A stretch of DNA of 64,000 bases, from assembly GCF_900115475.1 (NCBI RefSeq), contig NZ_FOWP01000002.1:248001-312000 (forward strand), written 5' to 3'. This document shows, in pieces, positions 46,027-53,185 of the stretch. Position 1 is the stretch's first letter; each line of letters starts with the position of its first letter. The notes under the pieces were generated by a model. It was not told the DNA's origin. It saw nothing but the letters and a program-made list of their open reading frames with translations, and did not search any database. The position numbers and the translations under genes were made by a program. This DNA comes from Ectopseudomonas composti. Lineage in GTDB: Bacteria > Pseudomonadota > Gammaproteobacteria > Pseudomonadales > Pseudomonadaceae.

Positions 46027-46968
46027 TTGCCGATACAGATTCCCCACTGGCGCCCTGAGGCGCCTCTGCAAAAGCTGACGTTGCCCTGGCTCGAGGCAGC
46101 CGGTGTCGAGCTCGCCTGTCTGCGTCTGGATCTGGTCGATCCTCTGGTGTCCGGCAACAAGTGGTTCAAGCTCGCGCCCTATCTTGAACAGGCTGCTGCG
46201 ATTGGCGCGCAGGGCCTGATCAGTCTGGGTGGTGCGCACTCCAATCATCTGCATGCCCTGGCCGCAGCGGGCCAACGTTTTGGCTTCGCCAGCGTCGGTC
46301 TGTTGCGGGGTGAAGCGCAACAAACGCCGACCGCCGATGATCTGCAGCGCATGGGTATGCAACTGCACTGGCTGGGGTATGGCGGCTACCGAGCACGTCA
46401 TCAGCCAGATTTCTGGACGCCCTGGCTCGCTCGCTATGCGGGTTTTCAGGTGGTCGGCGAGGGTGGCCTGGGCCTTCAGGGCGCCCGAGGGTGCAGCTGT
46501 CTGCTGGCGATGGCCGAGGCGCAATTGGCCGATATCGGCTGGCCTGATTTCGATGCCTGGTGGCTGGCCGCGGGGACTGGAACCACTCTGGCCGGTCTAC
46601 TGTTGGCTGAGCAGCGGCGTCAGGTGTTCGGTGCACAGGCGGTGCCAAGTGGCCATGGTGTTGCCAGCCAGGTCGCCACGCTGCTGAGCGAGGCTGGGGC
46701 ATCCGGGCGCAGCTATCAACTGATCGAAGCCGCTCGCGCTGGTTTTGCTCGTCTCGACGAACCGCTGCGCCACTTCATCCTGGAAACTGAGCAGGCTAGC
46801 GGTGTGCCGCTGGAGCCTGTGTATACCGGCAAGGCGCTTATGGCGCTGCGCGATTTCTGCAAGAGTGGTCAACTTGCGCGCGGCAGTCGGCTGATCTTCA
46901 TTCATACTGGCGGCTTGCAAGGGCGTCGGGCACTGATGGGCGCCAGCGCCGACTACACTCAGGTCTGA
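46027..46968 (+). CDS. PLP-dependent D-cysteine desulfhydrase / ACC deaminase-like enzyme
   Basis: A 313-residue fold-type II PLP enzyme. The Schiff-base Lys is in LVSGNKWFKL (about 44), with GGAHSNHLHALAAAG binding the cofactor phosphate side and AAGTGTTLAGLLLA later. Family members release ammonia from D-cysteine or from 1-aminocyclopropane-1-carboxylate; the pseudomonad chromosomal form is usually a D-cysteine desulfhydrase-like protein. The only plausible start is TTG 46027, two bases after the stop of the preceding gene, so expression depends on coupling. Confidence 0.82.
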   Translation: MPIQIPHWRPEAPLQKLTLPWLEAAGVELACLRLDLVDPLVSGNKWFKLAPYLEQAAAIGAQGLISLGGAHSNHLHALAAAGQRFGFASVGLLRGEAQQTPTADDLQRMGMQLHWLGYGGYRARHQPDFWTPWLARYAGFQVVGEGGLGLQGARGCSCLLAMAEAQLADIGWPDFDAWWLAAGTGTTLAGLLLAEQRRQVFGAQAVPSGHGVASQVATLLSEAGASGRSYQLIEAARAGFARLDEPLRHFILETEQASGVPLEPVYTGKALMALRDFCKSGQLARGSRLIFIHTGGLQGRRALMGASADYTQV

Positions 46969-46990
46969 CCAGCGGAGCCTGGAAATCCTC

Positions 46991-48100
46991 ATGAGCGAAC
47001 CCCTTACCCCTGAACAGCTGCGCAGCCTGACGCCGCTCAACGTGCTTTCCGAGCAACAGTGGCGCGAGTTGCGTAGCCAGTTGGTGCCGCAGCCCCTATT
47101 GGCCGGGCAACTGCTGTTTCGTCAGGGGGATCAAGCGCGTCTGACCTGCTATCTACTGGCCGGTGAGTTGCAACTGCAGGATGCCGAGGGCAGGACGCAG
47201 CGGGTACAGGCCGGTAGTGAGATCAGCTGCCATCCCCTGTCACCCGGTCTGCCGCGCTTGCATGACGCCCGCGCCTTGACCGATATCAGTGTGCTGATGA
47301 TCGACAGTGTCACGCTCGATCGTCTGCTGACCTGGCGCCTGGCACATCAGGATCTGCTGCTGGCGCTACAGCAGGGCGGCGCCGATGTTGAATGGCTGGA
47401 GCGGTTGCTGGAAAACCCGCTGTTTGCCAAGGTACCGCCGGCCAACGTGCAGAACATGCTCGCTCGCCTGCAGAAAGTCGAGCTGGCAGCTGGCAGCCAG
47501 GTGCTTGAAGAGGGTGCCACTGGCGATTGCTGCTATTTCCTGGAAAGCGGTCGCGCCGAGGTGATCCGCGGCGCTGGTAGCGAGCATCAGGTGCTGGCGG
47601 AACTGGAGGTTGGTGCCTGTTTCGGTGAGGAGGCTCTGCTTGCCGATCGGCCGCGAAATGCCACGGTAACCATGGTCGAGGCCGGCAGTGTGCTGCGTCT
47701 GGATCGTCAGGACTTCTTTGCCTTGCTCAAGGCGCCGGTGGTGGCTGAAGTGTCGCTGGGTGAAGGTGCCAGGTTGCTGACACAGGGTGCGCAATGGCTG
47801 GATGTACGGTTGCTGGAAGAGTATGAAAAGGCGCATGCGCCACAAGCGCTGCATATGCCGTTGCAGCTGTTGCGTCTGAAGGCGCGCCTACTGGATCGCT
47901 CACGCACCTACCTGTGCTATTGCGACAGTGGCAAACGCAGCAACAGCGCGGTATTTCTGCTCGCGCAGCTGGGCTACAGCGTCTACGCCTTGCGCGGCGG
48001 CTTGGACGCCCTGCCGGCAGTGCAACGCGATGCGCTGCTGTGTGAAAGTGGCGCAGGGTATCTGGCGCGTTCCGGCGGGCGTACCGAACGCAGCCGTTGA
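46991..48100 (+). CDS. Double cyclic-nucleotide-binding / rhodanese fusion protein
   Basis: A 369-residue three-domain protein. Residues about 18-120 form a degenerate CRP-like cNMP domain. 140-245 is a better one (LEEGATGDCCYFLESGRAEVI, GACFGEEALLADRPRNATVTMV, with the phosphate-binding Arg). 255-350 is a rhodanese domain with active-site Cys in YLCYCDSGKRSNSAVFLLAQLGY. No DNA-binding domain is present, so it is not a CRP regulator. A cyclic-nucleotide-gated sulfur-transfer or redox role is plausible. It lies 22 bp after the desulfhydrase, which could supply sulfide. Confidence 0.85.
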   Translation: MSEPLTPEQLRSLTPLNVLSEQQWRELRSQLVPQPLLAGQLLFRQGDQARLTCYLLAGELQLQDAEGRTQRVQAGSEISCHPLSPGLPRLHDARALTDISVLMIDSVTLDRLLTWRLAHQDLLLALQQGGADVEWLERLLENPLFAKVPPANVQNMLARLQKVELAAGSQVLEEGATGDCCYFLESGRAEVIRGAGSEHQVLAELEVGACFGEEALLADRPRNATVTMVEAGSVLRLDRQDFFALLKAPVVAEVSLGEGARLLTQGAQWLDVRLLEEYEKAHAPQALHMPLQLLRLKARLLDRSRTYLCYCDSGKRSNSAVFLLAQLGYSVYALRGGLDALPAVQRDALLCESGAGYLARSGGRTERSR

Positions 48101-48134
48101 TCGACGCTGGCCCTGTCGCCCATTATCGAGGTGG

Positions 48135-48195
48135 GTAGCCCGGATGAAATCCGGGGATTTGCCGGCAGCGGCGTCCTGGATAGCGTCCGGGCTAC
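48135..48195. repeat. REP-like palindrome (GTAGCCCGGA family)
   Basis: GTAGCCCGGA (48135-48144) and TCCGGGCTAC (48186-48195) bracket a 41-base centre containing ATGAAATCCGGGG, a common bacterial palindrome. Its right arm overlaps the last codons of the DUF1853 gene. Confidence 0.75.
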
Positions 48196-49124
48196 GACTG
48201 AGCGGGCCACTGATCGTTGACCAGAAAGACCCGTTCTACCTCTCGCCAGTCTCCCGCCCGATCCTCATCCAGTCTTACCAGCAGCTGTGCCTGAGCTTCC
48301 GGGCGCAGCGTGTTCAGCCATTGCTGGAGCATTTCATCAGACCAGACCCCGTCGGCATTGATCAGCGCTGGCGCGAGCCAGGCCAATCTCGGTAGCGGCT
48401 GCCAGTGTGCGCCTGGGCTCGTCGAGGCGAAATCGCTCCAGTTGCGCTGATGCAGCCAGCGCCCCCAGCAGTGCTCGGGCGTGGCGCCGTGAGGCGAGGA
48501 GGAGTCGTGGGGCCAGGGATAGAACAGGTAGCCGCCGAGCCAGAAAGCGGATCGGGTTTCGTCCAGTTGCAGGTCGTGCAGCGCTCCCCGTGCTTCGCGG
48601 CGTGAAGACAGGGGTAATTGGTGCTGCGCGAGGTGGCTCAGTTTCAGGTCGAGTCGATCATGACTGCCCGGGCCGAGCCAGTCAGCGGCCTCTCTGCCGT
48701 CTGTGCCGAGATAGAACTTCACCGCCAGCTCTAGATGATGTTCGCCTTCGTCGTCGCGCAGCAGCAGGTCCAGCTCGCCCAGGGTCTGGCCGTTCTGGCG
48801 GATCGGCAGGTTGGCGGCGACTACCTCGACATCTGGCGCAGCGTGCAGGGCGAACTGCCACAGGCGTTCGTAATAGAGGCCGAGGCGGCGCACCGGTTTG
48901 GTGGCCAGCCAGGCGTGCACAGCACTGGCGTCACTGTCCTGCTGCGCAAGCCAGTCAGCCAACTGCTGTGGCTGCCGCGACCAGCAACTGGCCTGTAGCG
49001 GATGACGCTGGACTTGCGTGGTCTCACCTAGCATGGGTGGCGAGAGCAGCGTCCAGGCCAGGTCGCGCACGGCCGGGGTACGCAATCGCAGCAGTAGCTC
49101 GTGCAACAAGTCGGGAGCAATCAT
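48192..49124 (-). CDS. DUF1853 family protein
   Basis: A 310-residue cytosolic protein. LRTPAVRDLAWTLLSPPML near the N-terminus and LYYERLWQFALHAAPDVEVVAANLPIR, GELDLLLRDDEGEHHLELAVKFYLG are DUF1853 hallmarks. The latter resembles a PD-(D/E)xK nuclease core (ELDLLL...HLELAVK), so a nuclease-like fold is possible but unproven. ATG 49124 is preferred to 49136. It converges on the cNMP-rhodanese gene and diverges from nadK. Confidence 0.82.
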   Translation of the reverse strand: MIAPDLLHELLLRLRTPAVRDLAWTLLSPPMLGETTQVQRHPLQASCWSRQPQQLADWLAQQDSDASAVHAWLATKPVRRLGLYYERLWQFALHAAPDVEVVAANLPIRQNGQTLGELDLLLRDDEGEHHLELAVKFYLGTDGREAADWLGPGSHDRLDLKLSHLAQHQLPLSSRREARGALHDLQLDETRSAFWLGGYLFYPWPHDSSSPHGATPEHCWGRWLHQRNWSDFASTSPGAHWQPLPRLAWLAPALINADGVWSDEMLQQWLNTLRPEAQAQLLVRLDEDRAGDWREVERVFLVNDQWPAQS

Positions 49125-49221
49125 GACCCCGAGCATAGCGCAGTCACAGTGCTGGTTTGCTGCGGCCCAGGCCTTTGGCCGATAATCCCTCTTCGTTTCT
49201 TATCTGTCTGGCGGGAGTCCC

Positions 49222-50109
49222 ATGGAGCAATTTCGCAATGTCGGCATCATCGGGCGCCTGGGTAGCACGCGGGTTCTGGAAACCGTGCGCCGGCTCAAGC
49301 GCTTTCTGATCGATCGCCACCTGCATGTGATCCTTGAGGACGCCATCGCCGACGTGCTGCCAGGGCACGGCCTGCAGACCTCTTCGCGCAAGATGCTTGG
49401 CGAGGTCTGCGACCTGGTGATCGTCGTCGGTGGTGACGGCAGCATGCTAGGCGCTGCCCGTGCCCTGGCACGGCACAAGGTGCCAGTGCTGGGAATCAAC
49501 CGTGGCAGCCTGGGCTTTCTCACCGATATCCGCCCTGATGAGCTGGAGCTCAAGGTGGCGCAAGTGCTGGAAGGCCACTACCTCACCGAAAACCGCTTCT
49601 TGCTCGAGGCCGAGGTGCGTCGTCAGGGCGAAGCCATCGGTCAGGGCGACGCGCTCAACGACGTGGTGCTGCACCCCGGCAAGTCGACGCGGATGATCGA
49701 GTTCGAACTGTACATTGACGGCCAGTTCGTCTGCAGTCAGAAGGCCGATGGCTTGATCGTCGCTACGCCCACCGGTTCGACCGCCTACGCGTTGTCCGCT
49801 GGTGGGCCGATCATGCATCCCAAGCTCGATGCCATCGTGGTGGTGCCGATGTACCCGCATACGTTGTCCAGCCGGCCCATCGTGGTCGACGGTAATAGCG
49901 AGCTGAAGGTGGTGGTGTCCTCGGAAATGACCATCTATCCGCAAGTCTCCTGCGACGGCCAGAACCACTTCACCTGCGCGCCGGGTGATACCCTGTACGT
50001 GGCCAAGAAGGCGCAGAAGCTGCGCCTGATCCATCCACTGGATCACAATTACTACGAGGTCTGCCGCACCAAGCTCGGTTGGGGCAGCCGCCTGGGAGGG
50101 CAGGACTGA
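49222..50109 (+). CDS. nadK: NAD(+) kinase
   Basis: A 295-residue kinase that phosphorylates NAD to NADP with ATP or polyphosphate. The GGDGSMLGAAR motif (about 73-83, catalytic Asp) and NRGSLGFLTDIRPDEL, TPTGSTAYALSAGGPI are diagnostic. ATG 49222 follows a GGCGGGAG region. It is directly followed by the phosphoesterase gene (TGAATG), so the two are probably coupled. Confidence 0.96.
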   Translation: MEQFRNVGIIGRLGSTRVLETVRRLKRFLIDRHLHVILEDAIADVLPGHGLQTSSRKMLGEVCDLVIVVGGDGSMLGAARALARHKVPVLGINRGSLGFLTDIRPDELELKVAQVLEGHYLTENRFLLEAEVRRQGEAIGQGDALNDVVLHPGKSTRMIEFELYIDGQFVCSQKADGLIVATPTGSTAYALSAGGPIMHPKLDAIVVVPMYPHTLSSRPIVVDGNSELKVVVSSEMTIYPQVSCDGQNHFTCAPGDTLYVAKKAQKLRLIHPLDHNYYEVCRTKLGWGSRLGGQD

Positions 50110-51084
50110 ATGTCCCTCGACCCCCATCGTGGCTATGACCTGATCGGTGATATCCATGGTTGCGCGCGCACCCTCGAACGCCTGCTCGAACGTCTGGGTT
50201 ACAGCCGGCAGAGTGGCGTGTGGCGCCATCCGTCGCGCATGGTGATCTTCCTCGGTGACCTGGTCGACCGTGGCCCCGGCATTCGTGAGGTATTGCACCT
50301 GGTGCACGACATGGTGCGTGCTGGCCAGGCGCTGTGCATCATGGGTAACCACGAATTCAATGCGCTGGGCTGGAGCACACCGGCCCCGCCGGGTAGCGGT
50401 CGCCAGTACGTGCGCGAGCACAGCCCGCGTCACCAGCGCCTGATGCGCGAAACGCTGGCGCAGTTCGAAGCCTATCCGCAGGAGTGGCGCGAGTTCCTGC
50501 GCTGGTTCTACGAGATGCCGTTGTTCATCGATGCTGGTCGCTTCCGCGTTGTCCACGCCTGTTGGGACGATGAACTGATTACCCCGATCAAGGCGCAATT
50601 CCCCGACGGCTGCATCGACGAACACTTCCTGCAGGCCTCGGCCGTGCCCGGCAGCTTCGCCAATATGGCGCTGGATCGCCTGCTGCGCGGGACCGACATG
50701 CGCCTGCCGCACGGCCTGACCTTGACCAGCGGCGATGGCTTCACCCGTTCCTACTTCCGCACCAAGTTCTGGGAAGAGGACCCGAAGACCTATGGCGATA
50801 TCGTGTTTCAACCCGATGCCTTGCCGGAGCTGGCGGCGCAGACGCCGTTGACCGAGCTGCAGAAGGACGAATTGCTCCGGTACGGCGCGCACGAGCCATT
50901 GCTGTTTGTCGGGCACTACTGGCGGCGGGGCAAGCCGGCGCCGATTCGGCCCAACCTGGCCTGCCTGGATTACAGCGCAGTGATAGGTGGTCGCCTGGTT
51001 GCCTATCGCCTGGATCAGGAAACACGTCTGGATGTTAGTAAGTTCGTCTGGGTCGATGTCGACCCGCAGGAGGCGCCTCGATGA
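50110..51084 (+). CDS. Metallophosphoesterase (calcineurin-like)
   Basis: A 324-residue protein with the full metallophosphatase pattern: DIHGCARTLERLLERLGY (about 14-31), FLGDLVDRGPGIREVL, MGNHEFNALGW, and the later HACWDDELI and VGHYWRRGKP metal and phosphate ligands. Similar to bacterial Ser/Thr-phosphatase and ApaH-related enzymes; substrate unknown. It starts at the nadK stop and its stop overlaps the rhomboid start (ATGA), giving a tight nadK-phosphoesterase-rhomboid operon. Confidence 0.9.
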   Translation: MSLDPHRGYDLIGDIHGCARTLERLLERLGYSRQSGVWRHPSRMVIFLGDLVDRGPGIREVLHLVHDMVRAGQALCIMGNHEFNALGWSTPAPPGSGRQYVREHSPRHQRLMRETLAQFEAYPQEWREFLRWFYEMPLFIDAGRFRVVHACWDDELITPIKAQFPDGCIDEHFLQASAVPGSFANMALDRLLRGTDMRLPHGLTLTSGDGFTRSYFRTKFWEEDPKTYGDIVFQPDALPELAAQTPLTELQKDELLRYGAHEPLLFVGHYWRRGKPAPIRPNLACLDYSAVIGGRLVAYRLDQETRLDVSKFVWVDVDPQEAPR

Positions 51085-51941
51085 GCGCAGTGGTGGTATT
51101 ACGTTTACCGCTGGATACCGATTTGAGCGGCTTCGTTGCGCTGCTGCAACGCTTGCGTGTGCCGCACCGGGTGGCGGAAGAGGGCGGTGAGCAGGTGCTG
51201 TGGGTGCCGGGGCAGGAGCTTGCGGATCAGGTGCGCGAACTCTATGCGCGTCATCCGCAGGGCGACGCCGGCGCAGAGTTGCCGGCAAGCGTTGCGCCTG
51301 TGCGCGACAGCTTCTTCACTCAGTTGCGCCGCAGTCCGGTCACGGCGCTGGTGCTGCTCACCACGTTCATCGTCTTTGCCGTGACCCTGGCGGGCGAGAA
51401 CTTTTCTACCATTCGCTGGCTGAGCTTTGTCGATTTTCGCATCGATGGTGAGCGCATCTATCTGACCTATCTGGCTGCCACCTTGGACAGCGGCCAGTGG
51501 TGGCGCCTGATCACGCCGATGCTGATCCATTTCGGCTGGCTGCACCTGGCGATGAACAGCCTGTGGTATTGGGAGTTGGGCCGGCGCATCGAATTTCGCC
51601 AGGGCGCCATTGGCCTGCTCGGGCTGACCTTGTTGTTCGGTCTGGCGTCGAACTTCGCCCAATACTGGTGGGCCGGTCCGTCGTTGTTCGGGGGCTTGTC
51701 TGGCGTGCTCTACGGCCTGCTCGGGCACTGCTGGATCTACCAGCGCCTGGCGCCCAACTCGGCCTATCGCCTGCCACCCGGTGTGCTGGTGATGATGCTG
51801 GCGTGGCTGGCGATCTGTATGACCGGCGTCTTCGAGCTGCTGCAATTCGGCGCCATCGCCAACGCTGCCCATGTCGGCGGCCTGCTCACCGGCTGCCTGA
51901 CCGGGCTGCTTGGCGGTATGCTGGCCCGACGCAGTACCTGA
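51081..51941 (+). CDS. Rhomboid family intramembrane serine protease
   Basis: A 286-residue GlpG-like protease. A cytosolic N-terminal domain (1-95, VVLRLPLDTDLSGFVALLQRLRVPHRVAEE) is followed by six TM helices. The catalytic Ser is in FGGLSGVLYGLLGH (GxSG, about 211) and the His in NAAHVGGLLTGCLTGLLGG (about 262). The conserved HFGWLHLAMNSLWYWELG helix with HxxxN is present. It cleaves TM segments of unknown substrates. Third gene of the nadK operon. Confidence 0.94.
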   Translation: MSAVVVLRLPLDTDLSGFVALLQRLRVPHRVAEEGGEQVLWVPGQELADQVRELYARHPQGDAGAELPASVAPVRDSFFTQLRRSPVTALVLLTTFIVFAVTLAGENFSTIRWLSFVDFRIDGERIYLTYLAATLDSGQWWRLITPMLIHFGWLHLAMNSLWYWELGRRIEFRQGAIGLLGLTLLFGLASNFAQYWWAGPSLFGGLSGVLYGLLGHCWIYQRLAPNSAYRLPPGVLVMMLAWLAICMTGVFELLQFGAIANAAHVGGLLTGCLTGLLGGMLARRST

Positions 51942-51957
51942 TTCGATTTTGTGACCT

Positions 51958-52012
51958 GTAGGGCGGGTGCAACCCGCCAGCTCAGCGTGTCGGCGGGTTT
52001 ATCCGCCCTACG
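51958..52012. repeat. Paired REP-like palindromes (BIME-like)
   Basis: GTAGGGCGGGTGCAACCCGCC is followed 13 bases later by an inverted partner GGCGGGTTTATCCGCCCTAC, together forming a larger inverted repeat between the rhomboid and YeaC genes. Confidence 0.75.
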
Positions 52013-52030
52013 ATTTACCTGGAGACCTGT

Positions 52031-52294
52031 ATGTCGTCCTTTCTCGATGCAATTGAAAACATCACCCCGGAAATCTACGAGAGCCTCAAGCTGGCCGTGG
52101 AAATCGGCAAATGGCCGGACGGCCGTAAGCTGAGCCAGGAGCAGAAGGAGCTGAGCCTGCAGGCGATGATCGCCTGGGAAGTGCAGAACCTGCCGGAGGA
52201 AGAGCGCACCGGTTACATGGGCCCGCAGGAGTGCAGCAGCAAGTCCGAGCCGGTACCCAACCTGTTGTTCAAGTCCTCGGATACCCTGCACTGA
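52031..52294 (+). CDS. YeaC family protein (DUF1315)
   Basis: An 87-residue cytosolic protein. ITPEIYESLKLAVEIGKWPDGRKLSQEQKELSLQAMIAWEVQNLPEEERTGYM matches E. coli YeaC/DUF1315. Function unknown. Its stop overlaps the DUF2797 start by one base (TGATG), as I recall for P. aeruginosa. The start has a CCTGGAGA Shine-Dalgarno. Confidence 0.9.
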   Translation: MSSFLDAIENITPEIYESLKLAVEIGKWPDGRKLSQEQKELSLQAMIAWEVQNLPEEERTGYMGPQECSSKSEPVPNLLFKSSDTLH

Positions 52295-53130
52295 TGAGCG
52301 AATTGGGACGTGGCTCGCTGAGCAAGATGAAGGCGCATCTGGATGCGCCGGTGCAGTACGCTTTTCGCCTGGGCGAGGAAGAAGTACCGGTCAACCCGCT
52401 GGTGGGCAAGCACTTGCGCCTGGAATACCTTGGCGCCATCCACTGCAGCCACTGTGGACGCAAGACCAAGACCAGCTTCAGCCAGGGCTACTGCTACCCC
52501 TGCATGCAGAAGCTGGCGCAATGCGATATCTGCATCATGAGCCCGGAGAAGTGCCACTTCGATCAGGGCACCTGCCGCGAGCCGAGCTGGGGCGAGCAGT
52601 TCTGCATGACTGATCACATCGTTTATCTGGCCAACTCCAGCGGCGTGAAGGTGGGCATCACCCGTGCCAGCCAGGTGCCGACGCGCTGGATCGACCAGGG
52701 CGCGACCCAGGCGCTGCCCATTCTGCGCGTGGCCACCCGGCAGCAGTCCGGCTTCGTCGAAGACCTGCTGCGCACTCAGGTAGCGGACAAGACCAACTGG
52801 CGTGCGCTGCTCAAGGGCGACGCGACGCCGGTCGATCTACTGGCGATTCGTGAGCAGTTGTTCGACAGCTGCGGCGCAGGGATCACCGAACTGCAGCAGC
52901 GCTTCGGCCTGCAGGCCATTCAGCCGCTGAGCGCGGCCGAAGCGCTGGAGATTCGTTACCCCATCGAGGCCTATCCGGCCAAGATCAACAGCTTCAACCT
53001 GGACAAACTGCCATTGGCCGAAGGTACTCTGCTTGGTATCAAGGGCCAGTACCTGATGTTCGACACCGGCGTGATCAATATCCGCAAGTACACCGCCTAC
53101 CAGCTGGCCATCCACGAGATCGCCGCCTGA
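52294..53130 (+). CDS. DUF2797 domain-containing protein
   Basis: A 278-residue cytosolic protein with Cys pairs in CSHCGRKTKTSFSQGYCYPCM and CDICIMSPEKCHF, then THR-like CREPSWGEQFCMTDHIVYLANSSGVKVGITR. The first set is a likely zinc ribbon; the second half resembles a GIY-YIG-like core (VYLANSSGVKVGITR), a comparison I make from pattern only. Function unknown. Translationally coupled to yeaC. Confidence 0.85.
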   Translation: MSELGRGSLSKMKAHLDAPVQYAFRLGEEEVPVNPLVGKHLRLEYLGAIHCSHCGRKTKTSFSQGYCYPCMQKLAQCDICIMSPEKCHFDQGTCREPSWGEQFCMTDHIVYLANSSGVKVGITRASQVPTRWIDQGATQALPILRVATRQQSGFVEDLLRTQVADKTNWRALLKGDATPVDLLAIREQLFDSCGAGITELQQRFGLQAIQPLSAAEALEIRYPIEAYPAKINSFNLDKLPLAEGTLLGIKGQYLMFDTGVINIRKYTAYQLAIHEIAA

Positions 53131-53185
53131 CCACCACTTGCAGCGTGCGGCTTGAAGCTTGCAGCTGCCTTGAAGAGGCTCCGCC

